From contig NZ_JABAIV010000001.1 of the NCBI RefSeq assembly GCF_013003915.1, positions 248,001 to 312,000 on the forward strand: DNA of 64,000 nt. Reading direction: 5' to 3'. This document shows, one piece after another, positions 55,794 to 64,000 of this stretch; the first letter of the stretch is position 1, and each line of letters opens with the position of its first letter. The notes beneath the pieces are model-generated. The model made no database searches. It worked only from the letters and a program-made list of their open reading frames with translations, and was not told the DNA's origin. Source of the DNA: Telluria aromaticivorans. Lineage in GTDB: Bacteria; Pseudomonadota; Gammaproteobacteria; Burkholderiales; Burkholderiaceae_D. Position numbers and translations under genes: made by a program.

Positions 55794-58262
55794 ATGAACC
55801 AGTCCAAGCAGTTCCCGCAGCTGTCCGCCATCGCCCTCGCCGTCCTGGCCCTGTCCATCCACTGCCAGGCCGCCGCGCAGGAAGCCAGTGCCGCCCCGTC
55901 GACCCCAACCGCAGTCCAGCAGGAGATCCAGCAGGTCGTGGTCACCGGCACTGCTTCCGCCAGCGGTACCCGCAAGATCGACGCCGCCTTCAGCATCACC
56001 ACCGCCACCGAAGAACAGCTCAAGATGGCCGCGCCAAGCAGCACCGCCGACATCATGAAGCTGGTGCCGGGCGCCTATGCCGAACCGACCGGCGGCCAGT
56101 CCGGCGCGAACATCCAGGTGCGCGGCTTCCCGTCGGGCAGCGATTCGCCTTTCGTCTCGGTGCAGGTGAACGGCAATCCGATCTATCCGGTGCCGGTGCT
56201 GTCCTTCTTCGAAGGCTCGTCCTCGTTCCGCCTGGATGACACCATCGAGCGCGTCGAAGTGCTGCGCGGCGGCCCGAGCACCATTTATTCGGTCGGCCAG
56301 CCTGGCGCCACGATGAATTTCATCCTGAAGAAAGGCACCGACACGCCGGAAGGCAGCCTGCGCTTCACCGCCGGCACCGGCAACCTGCGCCGCGTCGACG
56401 GCGTCTACAGCGGCAAGATCGCCGAAGGCTGGTACGGCATGATCGGCGGCTTCTACCGCGTGACCGATGGCGTGCGCAAGTCGGGCTTCCCGGCCGACGA
56501 CGGCGGCCAGCTGTCGGCATCGCTCACCCGCAAGCTGGACGGGGGCGAACTGACCTTCTACGCCCGCGGCACCAATGACAAGAATGCCTTCTACACCGGC
56601 GTGCCGCTGATTTCGTCGAACGAAGGCCGCACGATCAGCGCCTTCCCGGGCTTCGATCCGCTCACCGGCACCCTGATGAGCAACGAGATGCGCAACTTCA
56701 CGGTCGAAGCCGCGCCTGGCCGCACCCTGAACTACGACCTGGGCGACGGCCGCGGCCTGAAATCGACCCTGCTCGGCATGGACTTCCAGCAGAACCTCAA
56801 CGGCTGGCAGGTCTCGAACAAGCTGAACTACTTCAAGGGCGACCTGAACACGATCGCCATGTTCACCGGTAACAACCCGCTGAGCGCCGCGGACTACCTG
56901 CGGGCCGCGATCGCGTCGAACAACGGCAATGCCGCCACGCTGGCCGCGGCCGGCGGCGTGCGCGCCACCACCGGCGTCATGACCTATGTGAAGGGCGGCG
57001 CCGTCAGCCCGAACCAGCAAGTGGTGCAGGCCGGCTTGTGGGCGGTCGAGAAGAAACTGCAATCCTTCACCGACGAATTCCGCGTCAGCCGCGACATCGG
57101 CGCGCACACCGTGACCGGCGGCGCCTACGTGGCCAACTACTCGTCGAAGGACGTCTGGTTCCTGGGTAACAGCCATCTGATGAGCGCCACCCCGCAGGCG
57201 AGCCTGATCAACGTGCGCCTGGATAACGGCGTCGTGGTCGCCAACAACGGCAAGGACGGCAACATCTTCTACGCGCCGGTCGCGTCCTACGACGGCGACA
57301 ACACCGCCCTGTACCTGGCCGACGAATGGCGCATCAACGACCGCATCAAGCTCGATGCCGGCGTGCGCCGCGAAAAGCAGCGCCTGAACGCCTCGGTCTC
57401 CAATCTTGGCTCGGTCGACCCGGACAACAACCCGCTGACCGTCTACAACAACGGAACCTCGGCGCCGACCGGCAGCTTCACCAGCCTGGAACGCGAAGAC
57501 TCGGTGAACTCGTTCACGCTGGGCGGCCTGTACAAGCTGACCAAGGATTCGAGCGTGTTCGTGCGCGCCAACCAGGGCCACACCTTCATCTACTTCGACG
57601 ACATGCGCAACGCCGGCAGCCAGGCCGTGCTGGACGACCGCTCGCGCGTGCCGACCCCGAAGGTCAAGCAGTTCGAAGTGGGCTTCAAGACCGCGACGCC
57701 GCTGTACAGCGCCTACGTGAACGCCTTCTTCACCGACTTCACCGGCATCTCGTTCCAGCAGATCACCACCACCGGCGTGCTGTATTCGGTGAGCGGCTCG
57801 GAAGGCAAAGGCGTCGAGTTCGAACTGGCCCTGCGCCCGATTACCGGCCTGCAGCTGCAACTGACCGGCAACTGGCAGGATTCCGAGTACAAGGACAACC
57901 CTTCGATCGCCGGCAATACCGTGCAGCGCCAGCCGAAGTTCCAGTACCGCTTCTCGCCGAGCTACCGCCTGCCGCTGGGCGAGCAGGCAGTGCGCGTGTA
58001 CGGCACCTACTCGCGCATCGGCAGCCGCTGGGCCGACCAGGCCAACCAGCAGTTCCTGCCTGCGTATGAAACCCTCGACCTGGGCGTGCTGGCCGAACTG
58101 TCGGACAAGCTCGAACTGCGCGTGTCCGCCACCAACGTCACCAACGAAGTGGGCCTGACCGAAGGTAACTCGCGCCTCACCGGCGGCAACGCAAGTGGCC
58201 CGATCAACGCACGTCCGCTGTTTGGCCGCGCGGTGGAGGCGTCGCTGACCTACCGCTTCTGA
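55794..58262 (+). CDS. TonB-dependent receptor of the alpha-glucoside locus
   Basis: 822 residues. Signal peptide to ~AAAQEAS, TonB-box region QQVVVTGTAS, plug motif IERVEVLRGGPSTIYSVGQPG, barrel ending VEASLTYRF. It is in the class that imports carbohydrates or iron chelates; location next to LacI, GH65, pgmB and an MFS carrier makes a disaccharide or maltodextrin likely. A strong intrinsic terminator follows. Confidence 0.93.
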   Translation: MNQSKQFPQLSAIALAVLALSIHCQAAAQEASAAPSTPTAVQQEIQQVVVTGTASASGTRKIDAAFSITTATEEQLKMAAPSSTADIMKLVPGAYAEPTGGQSGANIQVRGFPSGSDSPFVSVQVNGNPIYPVPVLSFFEGSSSFRLDDTIERVEVLRGGPSTIYSVGQPGATMNFILKKGTDTPEGSLRFTAGTGNLRRVDGVYSGKIAEGWYGMIGGFYRVTDGVRKSGFPADDGGQLSASLTRKLDGGELTFYARGTNDKNAFYTGVPLISSNEGRTISAFPGFDPLTGTLMSNEMRNFTVEAAPGRTLNYDLGDGRGLKSTLLGMDFQQNLNGWQVSNKLNYFKGDLNTIAMFTGNNPLSAADYLRAAIASNNGNAATLAAAGGVRATTGVMTYVKGGAVSPNQQVVQAGLWAVEKKLQSFTDEFRVSRDIGAHTVTGGAYVANYSSKDVWFLGNSHLMSATPQASLINVRLDNGVVVANNGKDGNIFYAPVASYDGDNTALYLADEWRINDRIKLDAGVRREKQRLNASVSNLGSVDPDNNPLTVYNNGTSAPTGSFTSLEREDSVNSFTLGGLYKLTKDSSVFVRANQGHTFIYFDDMRNAGSQAVLDDRSRVPTPKVKQFEVGFKTATPLYSAYVNAFFTDFTGISFQQITTTGVLYSVSGSEGKGVEFELALRPITGLQLQLTGNWQDSEYKDNPSIAGNTVQRQPKFQYRFSPSYRLPLGEQAVRVYGTYSRIGSRWADQANQQFLPAYETLDLGVLAELSDKLELRVSATNVTNEVGLTEGNSRLTGGNASGPINARPLFGRAVEASLTYRF

Positions 58263-58295
58263 CGTAGAAGCACCGCTTCATTGTTCTCCCCTTTT

Positions 58296-58325
58296 CGGCG
58301 GGACTTCGGTCCCGCCGTTTTTTTT
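58296..58325 (+). terminator. Intrinsic terminator of the TonB receptor gene
   Basis: Stem CGGCGGGAC-TTCG-GTCCCGCCG followed by eight T. A textbook terminator ~33 bases after the receptor stop. Confidence 0.9.
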
Positions 58326-58559
58326 GGGGCGCTGTGCTCGTTCGATGTGGAAGATGCCGGGTGGCCCCGAGCAGCCTGTCTGGCGAGGCAGTGCGTCCAC
58401 ACCAGGATCGCCCTGCGCAGCGCAAAACCCGAAGTCGGTTACTACAATTTATACATCTGGCGGTGACAGCGCCTTTTTTATGGCGCGGCAGCTTTCACGC
58501 AGGCGCCAAGCGGCCCGATATAATCGAACGGTTGTGCAACCACTGACCCAAGGACGACG

Positions 58560-59021
58560 ATGAAAGCACTGCCCCTCTCCCTCCTCTTGCTGTCCGGCGT
58601 CGCGCTGGCGGACGATGACGCCATTCGGAAGTGCCGCGCGCTGACAGACACCGGCGCACGCCTGGCCTGCTACGACGGCATCCAACTCAACGCCGCCCGC
58701 GCGGCCCCCGCGGCAGCAGCCGCCGTTGCCGCCGCACCCGCGCGCAACAGGGAAGCCGACTTCGGCATGGAAGCCGTCAGGCAGCGCGAAGCCGAACCGG
58801 CGTCGGTGACGAGCACCGTGGTGGGCGACTTCGAGGGTTGGGGTCCGAATTCGCAGATCCGCCTCGCCAATGGCCAGGTCTGGCGCATCACCGACGGTAG
58901 CGAAGCCACCCTCCCGCGTACCCGCAATGCAAAAGTGACGGTCGAACGTAACATGTTCGGGACTCTGTTCCTGAAGGTGGATGGATCTAACAGCTCGGCA
59001 AAGGTGCGCCGGGTCCAGTAA
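58560..59021 (+). CDS. Small exported protein of unknown function
   Basis: 153 residues from ATG 58560. Signal peptide to VALADDD, then a CRALTDTGARLACYDGI motif (Cys-x12-Cys) like that at the start of several periplasmic proteins (for example T6SS-associated ones), an Ala-rich linker and a small OB-like C-terminal part (RLANGQVWRITDGSEATL, VTVERNMFGTLFLKVDG). Function unknown. Its end overlaps the convergent acetyltransferase by 35 bases. Confidence 0.7.
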   Translation: MKALPLSLLLLSGVALADDDAIRKCRALTDTGARLACYDGIQLNAARAAPAAAAAVAAAPARNREADFGMEAVRQREAEPASVTSTVVGDFEGWGPNSQIRLANGQVWRITDGSEATLPRTRNAKVTVERNMFGTLFLKVDGSNSSAKVRRVQ

Positions 59022-59532
59022 GCGCGCGCTTCATGTACTGCGCGCTGCCCGGATAGGTGTCGAGGGCGGCGCGCGCGGCCGGACAATCAAGGAAAGCGGC
59101 CCGATACCCCCGCGCAGTCCAGAAGCCTGCGGAGTCCTGCACCGAGACCAGCGCGGAGGACGCGAACCCTTGCGCGCTCGCCAAGGCCAGCAGGTGCGCC
59201 ACCAGGGCGCCCGCAACGCCGCGTCCATGCAGGCGCGGCGCCACCGCCAGGTCGTGCAGGTAGAGCATGTCCGCCCCCGCCAGGATGTCGAAGCACGCGC
59301 CCAGCGGCGTGACGGCGCCAGGCCGGCCCGGATAGGCGAACAGGTAGCCGCACACGCCCGCATGGTCTTGCGCCACCACGCAGGTGTCGCCAGCCGCCTC
59401 CAGCCGCGCCAGCATGACGGGCGCCGCTTCCTGCATCGACGGCGGATAGCAGGCCGCCTGCACCTGCACGACGGCGTCGAGGTCGGCGCGCCGCATCGGG
59501 CGAATAATCGGGGCAAGGGCGTGCGGCATCAT
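58987..59532 (-). CDS. GNAT-family N-acetyltransferase
   Basis: 181 residues. GNAT fold: RPMRRADLDAVVQVQAACYP, motif A LYLHDLAVAPRLHGRGVAGALV (acetyl-CoA loop R-x-x-G-x-G/A), and SAGFWTARGYRAAF. Acetylates an unknown small molecule or protein in the cytoplasm. It is convergent with, and overlaps by 35 bases, the exported protein at 58560. Confidence 0.88.
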   Translation of the reverse strand: MMPHALAPIIRPMRRADLDAVVQVQAACYPPSMQEAAPVMLARLEAAGDTCVVAQDHAGVCGYLFAYPGRPGAVTPLGACFDILAGADMLYLHDLAVAPRLHGRGVAGALVAHLLALASAQGFASSALVSVQDSAGFWTARGYRAAFLDCPAARAALDTYPGSAQYMKRALTGPGAPLPSC

Positions 59533-59579
59533 GGGCTACTCCAGGGGGCCGCATGGTAGCACGGCTTCCTGCCCTGCCC

Positions 59580-59613
59580 GTCGTTCGTCGCCCTGCGCCC
59601 TTCGTTCGTCGCC
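59580..59613. promoter_or_regulatory. Direct repeat resembling a LytTR binding site
   Basis: TCGTTCGTCGCC occurs at 59581-59592 and 59602-59613, 21 bases apart. The second nine-mer TTCGTTCGT fits the LytTR consensus as I remember it at eight of nine positions. It lies ~75 bases before the histidine kinase gene whose partner is a LytTR regulator. Confidence 0.5.
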
Positions 59614-59685
59614 TTTCGCTTCCGCCCCCACGCCAGATTTCCTACACTGTCCATGTTGATTTATATTAACGAGCTTGGAGGACAC

Positions 59686-60900
59686 ATGTTACGCAAACTG
59701 ATCGACTGGTACGCAGACCTGGAGCGGTGGCAGATCGCGGCCCTGGAAGGCCCCGGGCCCGCGGTCGAGTCGGAGTCCGTCTACCGCCGCTACTTCGCCC
59801 GGCACCTGGCTGCCATGACGCCGGCCGAGCGCCTGCAGTTGCGCGACTTTTGCGTCGCCTACCAGGGCAGGCGCGGCTGGCTGGCCATGGCGAAGCTGGC
59901 AGCCCTGTTCACCTTCATGGGAGTCTTGCTGCACCTTGGCACGGGGAAGGGCAACCTGCTGTCGAACGTGGCGATCGCCAACCTGTTCGGCATCTCGTTG
60001 GTGGTCGGCGCCATCGGGGTCTGGTTCGATTCGCGCGGCAGGACGCAGGGCCGGGGCCAGCGCGCACTCCGGATGTTTATCGGCGCACTGGCCGGCGCCG
60101 CGCTCGCGTATGGCGTGCTGCGGCTCACCGGCGCCCCTCCCATGGCCGACATCGGCCCGCGCCTGACGAAGGTCGTCGCAGGCAGCATCCTTGGCGCACT
60201 GCTGGTCAGCCTGCCGATGGTGGTCCTCGGGGCCTTGCGCCGCCGCCAGAACGAGCTGGTCACCACCCAGCTTCAGCGCGACGCCGAGCGCGAACGGCTG
60301 GCACGCGAGCTGAGCGAATCGCAGCTGCGCATGCTGCGCGCCCAGATCGAGCCGCACTTCCTGTTCAACACGCTCGGCGCGGTGCAGCAGCTGGCCGCGG
60401 ACGGCGCCCCGCGCGCCGCAGCCCTGACCGCCGACCTGATTGCCTTCCTGCGTGCCAGCTTCAGCGACATGCGCTGCGAGCAGGTCCCGCTGTCCAAGGA
60501 ATTCGCCACGACCGAGTCCTACCTGCGGGTGATGCAGGCCCGCATGGGAGCCCGGCTATGCTTCGAGGTGTCGCTGCCCGCCGCGCTGGCCGGGGTGGAG
60601 GTACCCAGCATGATCGTGCTGACTCTGGTCGAGAACGCGATCAAGCACGGCATCGAGCCTTCGCTGCGCGGCGGCGAGATCCGCGTCCTTGCCGAAGGTG
60701 GCGCCGGCTGCGTCACGCTCCGGGTCCACGACAGCGGGGTCGGCATGGGCGCTACTGCAGGCAGTGGTGCGGGCCTGGACAACGTGCGCAGCCGCCTGCA
60801 GCTGGCCTATGGCGGCGCCGCCGCCCTGATGCTGCGCGACGCGGATCCGGGAGTGGTGGCGGAGCTGAGGATCCCTGCCACCGTGAAGGAACCCGCATGA
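59686..60900 (+). CDS. LytS/YehU-type sensor histidine kinase
   Basis: 404 residues from ATG 59686 with GGAGGACAC upstream. N-terminal cytoplasmic part (~1-65), about four transmembrane segments (~65-190), a coiled coil, then the His_kinase domain with QIEPHFLFNTL (phospho-His) and HATPase with ENAIKHG and DSGVGM. It phosphorylates the LytTR regulator encoded next, with which it overlaps by four bases. The signal is unknown. Confidence 0.93.
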   Translation: MLRKLIDWYADLERWQIAALEGPGPAVESESVYRRYFARHLAAMTPAERLQLRDFCVAYQGRRGWLAMAKLAALFTFMGVLLHLGTGKGNLLSNVAIANLFGISLVVGAIGVWFDSRGRTQGRGQRALRMFIGALAGAALAYGVLRLTGAPPMADIGPRLTKVVAGSILGALLVSLPMVVLGALRRRQNELVTTQLQRDAERERLARELSESQLRMLRAQIEPHFLFNTLGAVQQLAADGAPRAAALTADLIAFLRASFSDMRCEQVPLSKEFATTESYLRVMQARMGARLCFEVSLPAALAGVEVPSMIVLTLVENAIKHGIEPSLRGGEIRVLAEGGAGCVTLRVHDSGVGMGATAGSGAGLDNVRSRLQLAYGGAAALMLRDADPGVVAELRIPATVKEPA

Positions 60901-61643
60901 CCCGCGTCCTGATCGCCGAAGACGAACCCCTGATGCGCGAGCGCCTGGTAGGCATGCTCGCCAGCACCTGGCCCGAGGCCCAGCTGGTGATGCAGGCCGA
61001 GAACGGCAACGATGCCTGGGATGGTTTCCTGGAACACGAACCAGAGGTGGTTTTCCTCGACATCCGCATGCCGGGCCTGTCCGGGCTGGAAGTGGCCGAA
61101 CGCATCGGCGACAACGCCCACGTGGTGTTCGTGACGGCCTACGACCAGTACGCCGTCGACGCCTTCGATGCCGGTGCGGTCGATTACCTGCTCAAGCCGG
61201 TGCAGGCCGACCGCATGGAGCGGGCAGTCAGCCGCATCCGCGCCAAGCTGAGCAAACCGCCGGCCGACCTGGGTGACCTGCTGCGCCATTTGAAGACCGC
61301 CCTGCCCGGCGCCCAGCCCGAGAAAATGAAGTGGATCAAGGCGACCGTCGGACGGCAGATCCGCCTGATCGACGTCGACGAGGTGCTGTTCTTCCAGTCG
61401 GACACCAAGTACACGCGGGTGGTGCTGCTTGACTCCGAAGCACTGGTGCGGGTGCCGCTGAAAGACCTGCTTGGTGGGCTGGACCGCGACCGCTTCTGGC
61501 AGATCCATCGCGGCACCCTGGTCAACGTCGGCGCCATCGCCGCTGTAGAAAAGCTCGACGCCGAACGCATGCAGGTGCTGCTGCGCGGCTGCAGCGAGAA
61601 GCTGCCCGTGAGCCGTACGTTCACCCACCTGTTCCGCGACTAA
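60897..61643 (+). CDS. LytTR-family response regulator
   Basis: 248 residues; ATG 60897 overlaps the kinase stop. Receiver with Asp55 (VVFLDIRMPG) and Lys (LLKPVQ), then LytTR DNA-binding domain (~140-245: IKATVGRQIRLIDVDEVLFFQS ... WQIHRGTLVNVGAI ... LPVSRTF). It probably binds the direct repeat upstream of its own operon. Small membrane genes follow within 45 bases and may be targets. Confidence 0.94.
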   Translation: MTRVLIAEDEPLMRERLVGMLASTWPEAQLVMQAENGNDAWDGFLEHEPEVVFLDIRMPGLSGLEVAERIGDNAHVVFVTAYDQYAVDAFDAGAVDYLLKPVQADRMERAVSRIRAKLSKPPADLGDLLRHLKTALPGAQPEKMKWIKATVGRQIRLIDVDEVLFFQSDTKYTRVVLLDSEALVRVPLKDLLGGLDRDRFWQIHRGTLVNVGAIAAVEKLDAERMQVLLRGCSEKLPVSRTFTHLFRD

Positions 61644-61684
61644 GATTCCAGCGACCGCTTTCATTAACCCACAACGGAAATTCC

Positions 61685-61810
61685 ATGCCCAAGACTTCAC
61701 CCATCGACCCCCGCAAGCTGCAGCGGCTCACGATCGCAGCGCTGGTTGCCGGCGTCGTCACCGGCGCCTTGCTGGCGGCGATGGGCATCCTGCTGGGGTA
61801 CCTGGCATGA
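61685..61810 (+). CDS. 41-residue membrane protein
   Basis: Short ORF from ATG 61685: a basic N-terminus (MPKTSPIDPRKLQRLT) then one transmembrane helix (~17-40, IAALVAGVVTGALLAAMGIL). It lies 41 bases after the LytTR gene and its stop overlaps the next start (ATGATG), so it is translationally coupled. Too short for most gene finders. No family recognised. Possibly a small regulator or subunit of the next membrane protein. Confidence 0.55.
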   Translation: MPKTSPIDPRKLQRLTIAALVAGVVTGALLAAMGILLGYLA

Positions 61811-62370
61811 TGGCGCAGCCAGCCAAGGCGCAAGCTGGATGGACCGTCGCCGATGCCCAGGCCGACATGCGCCACGCTTACCTCGGCGGCGCAGCCGGTG
61901 TGTTCGCATCGGCCCTGGCGTGGCTGGCGGCAGGCCTCGTGGCCCTGGATGGCGCCCCTTCCCGGGCGGTGCTCACGCTGCTCGTGGGCGGAATGATGAT
62001 CCATCCGGTGAGCATGCTGCTCGCCAAAGCCATGGGGCGGCCGGGCGTCCATGCCAGGGGCAACCCGCTCGGCACCCTGGCCCTCGAAGGGACAGTCTGG
62101 ATGGTGCTCGGCATCGCGCTGGCCTATGGCATCTCGCTGTGGCGCAGCGAACTGTTTTTCCCAGCGATGCTGTTGGTCATCGGCGGACGCTACCTCACGT
62201 TCGCGTCGGTCTACGGAATGCGCGTGTACTGGCTCTGTGGCGCCACGCTGGCTGGGGCAGGTTTGCTGCTGGGGGCGAACCTCGCGTCGATGGCGGCGGG
62301 CGCCTTCGCCGGCTCGGCCATCGAGACCGCGTTCGCCGTGGCGTTCTACCTGATGCAGCGCCGCGCGTGA
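61807..62370 (+). CDS. Five-to-six-helix membrane protein (DUF7010-like)
   Basis: 187 residues starting ATGATG at 61807. Hydrophobic segments at ~28-48, 53-75, 95-113, 117-135 and 140-180; GGMMIHPVSMLLAKAMGRPG and FPAMLLVIGGRYLTFASVYGMR resemble the family I recall as DUF7010. It is coupled to the 41-residue ORF and follows the LytTR regulator, so the four genes may be one operon. Function unknown. Confidence 0.75.
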   Translation: MMAQPAKAQAGWTVADAQADMRHAYLGGAAGVFASALAWLAAGLVALDGAPSRAVLTLLVGGMMIHPVSMLLAKAMGRPGVHARGNPLGTLALEGTVWMVLGIALAYGISLWRSELFFPAMLLVIGGRYLTFASVYGMRVYWLCGATLAGAGLLLGANLASMAAGAFAGSAIETAFAVAFYLMQRRA

Positions 62371-62449
62371 CAATGCGCGCAGTTTGGATCCCCTGCGGGA
62401 TGCTGGAGTGCGCGCTTCCATCGCACCCGCCACCCGGCACCCTGGCGAC

Positions 62450-62944
62450 ATGAGCGACATGCACACTGCACTCTTCCGGCAAGCGACGCGCGCGGATATC
62501 CCCGCCATGTCGGCCATCCGACTGTCCGTCACCGAGAACGTCCTGCGCGACCCCAGCCGCGTCACGCTGGCCATGTACGAGGACTACCTCGAGGCCGCGG
62601 GGCGGGGGTGGGTGGCCGAGATCGACGGCGCGGTGGTGGCGTTCTCGTATGCGGACCGCCACCAGGGCTCGATCTGGGCCCTGTTCGTCAGCCCGGGATA
62701 CGAGGGCCATGGCCTGGCGAAGCGCCTGCTGGCCCTCGCCACCGGCTGGCTGTTCGCGCTGGGCCACCGCTCGGTGACCCTGACCACCAGCGCCGGCACC
62801 CGCGCGGACCGTTTCTATGCGCGGCAAGGCTGGCACGCCAGGCTGCTCAGCGCGACCGAGGTGGAATACACCCTCGCACATGACAGCGCAGCGGCGAATC
62901 GTATAGATCTTGACGCCGGCGGCCTCATCCCCCATGCTATTTAG
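62450..62944 (+). CDS. GNAT-family N-acetyltransferase
   Basis: 164 residues from ATG 62450 (MSDMHTALFRQATRADIPAM). GNAT motif A: WALFVSPGYEGHGLAKRLLALA, and FYARQGWHAR near the end. Cytoplasmic acetyltransferase of unknown substrate. It follows the DUF7010-like gene by ~80 bases on the same strand. Confidence 0.88.
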   Translation: MSDMHTALFRQATRADIPAMSAIRLSVTENVLRDPSRVTLAMYEDYLEAAGRGWVAEIDGAVVAFSYADRHQGSIWALFVSPGYEGHGLAKRLLALATGWLFALGHRSVTLTTSAGTRADRFYARQGWHARLLSATEVEYTLAHDSAAANRIDLDAGGLIPHAI

Positions 62945-63076
62945 CTAACAACGTCTGCTTCGTCCACAAGGCTTGCACGGCGGCGCCCCCCGGCATGCAG
63001 TCACCCGCTGCCCTGCCTGCGCGCCTCCGTCAATAGCGCAGGCGTCCATTGACCTTGCCATCGACAGGACGACCGC

Positions 63077-63973
63077 ATGACCCCGAACGAGAACGCCAAG
63101 CCGCCGCACGCCCCGATCGAATACATCCTGAATGCCAGCTGCCGCGCCGGCATCGGCATCGTGGCCGCCGTCGCCACCTTCCTGGCCGAGCGCGACTGCT
63201 ATATCTGCGCGCTGGAGCAGTTCGACGACGACTCCACCGAACGCTTCTTCATGCGCGCGGTGTTCCGTCGCCAGGCCGATTCCCCCGCCATCGACGAGAT
63301 CCGCAGCCAGTTCGCGGCCCTGGCAGCCGGCCGCCTGCAGATGGGCTGGAAGATCCACGACCCGGCCGACCCGGTCAAGACCGTGATCATGGTCTCGAAG
63401 GACGACCACTGCCTCGACGACCTGCTCTACCGCCGCCGCAACGGCGAGCTGAATATGTCCGTGACGGCCGTAGTGTCGAACCACCTCGACCTGCGGCCGA
63501 TGGTCGAGCGCGAAGGCATCCGCTTCATCTTCCTGCCGGTCACCAAGGACAACAAGGCGCTGCAGGAAGCCCGGCTGCTGGAAGTGGTCGAGGAGACCGG
63601 CGCCGAGCTGGTGATCCTGGCGCGCTACATGCAGATCCTGTCGGACGAACTGGCGAGCCGCCTGGCAGGCCGCTGCATCAACATCCACCACTCCTTCCTG
63701 CCCGGCTTCAAGGGCGCCAAGCCTTACCACCAGGCCTTCGACCGCGGCGTCAAGCTGATCGGCGCGACCGCGCACTACGTCACGCCCGACCTCGACGAAG
63801 GCCCGATCATCGAGCAGGTGCTGACCCGGGTCGACCATAACTTCAAGCCCGAACAGCTGGTGCGGGTGGGCCGCGACAACGAATGCATGGCGCTGGCGGC
63901 TGCAGTCAAGTTCCACATCGAACGGCGTGTTTTCGTACACGGGAATAAAACGATCGTCTTCCGCGGCAGCTGA
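63077..63973 (+). CDS. purU: Formyltetrahydrofolate deformylase
   Basis: 298 residues. N-terminal ACT-like domain (~14-95), C-terminal formyltransferase domain with the catalytic Asn202, His204 (INIHHSFLPGFKGAKPY) and Asp240 (TAHYVTPDLDEGPIIEQ). It hydrolyses 10-formyltetrahydrofolate to formate and tetrahydrofolate, balancing one-carbon pools and supplying formate to PurT. Complete, cytoplasmic, and apparently monocistronic at the window end. Confidence 0.95.
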   Translation: MTPNENAKPPHAPIEYILNASCRAGIGIVAAVATFLAERDCYICALEQFDDDSTERFFMRAVFRRQADSPAIDEIRSQFAALAAGRLQMGWKIHDPADPVKTVIMVSKDDHCLDDLLYRRRNGELNMSVTAVVSNHLDLRPMVEREGIRFIFLPVTKDNKALQEARLLEVVEETGAELVILARYMQILSDELASRLAGRCINIHHSFLPGFKGAKPYHQAFDRGVKLIGATAHYVTPDLDEGPIIEQVLTRVDHNFKPEQLVRVGRDNECMALAAAVKFHIERRVFVHGNKTIVFRGS

Positions 63974-64000
63974 ATTCATCTGTTGTGCCTTTCCGGCCAC

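Noticed and set aside
55563-57860. Extension of the LacI frame to 1102 residues
   Set aside because: The extra part is antisense to the TonB receptor; the LacI protein starts cleanly at 55562.

Overview
The window looks like chromosomal DNA of a high-GC betaproteobacterium, most likely Oxalobacteraceae of the Massilia/Duganella type. This is inferred from base composition, the large set of c-di-GMP, TonB-receptor and LysR genes, and the style of the proteins; no rRNA, tRNA or marker gene confirms it. No rRNA, tRNA or CRISPR array was seen.

Layout. 1-7.9 kb is an accessory stretch: the C-terminal end of an EAL protein with a zinc-binding CZB domain, an exported alpha/beta hydrolase, three LysR regulators, a broken CcdA/DsbD-like gene, a divergent LysR/SDR pair with a visible operator, and a long non-coding tract holding a MITE-like element. 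7.9-11.2 kb is a cyanate detoxification cluster (tehA-like, cynS, cynT, divergent cynR). 11.2-22.4 kb carries signalling genes (PAS-GGDEF next to a separate EAL protein, a chemoreceptor, a PAS-GGDEF-EAL protein), a glutaredoxin/AhpD-like pair opposite an AraC regulator, and a MocR regulator.

22.4-31.1 kb is a visibly lower-GC island of about a dozen small genes (DUF421, DUF1440-like, NTF2-like, SDR, DUF6985-like, H-NS family, DUF4386 and several unknowns). The genes are separated by copies of a palindromic repeat beginning GTCCGCTTTGGGTCG and ending CGGCCAANAGCGGAC, and by a second, perfectly bounded MITE copy. It ends near a probable RimM remnant and an EamA transporter that runs tail-to-tail into a GH43 gene.

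34.2-43.2 kb is the most interesting unit: five co-directional genes, the last four joined by 4-base stop/start overlaps. They encode a TonB receptor, a DUF422 carotenoid-biosynthesis-type membrane protein, an MpaB/Lcp-type (DUF2236) oxygenase, a 7TMR-DISM hybrid histidine kinase with REC-REC-HPt, and a REC-GGDEF regulator. I infer a system that takes up or modifies an isoprenoid/carotenoid-like lipid and couples it to phosphorelay and c-di-GMP signalling.

43.2-50.2 kb holds a proline/alanine-rich membrane protein, DedA, a LysR regulator, a methyltransferase, a pirin and a GAF-GGDEF-EAL protein ending inside a long inverted repeat. 50.2-58.3 kb is a LacI-controlled alpha-glucoside locus: a TonB receptor imports sugar across the outer membrane, an MFS carrier across the inner membrane, a GH65 phosphorylase splits the disaccharide and beta-phosphoglucomutase feeds glycolysis. 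Matching LacI-type operators lie at the GH65 start and before the receptor. 58.5-64 kb holds a small exported protein, two GNAT acetyltransferases, a LytS/LytTR two-component pair with a candidate LytTR direct repeat upstream, a 41-residue membrane ORF coupled to a larger membrane protein, and purU.
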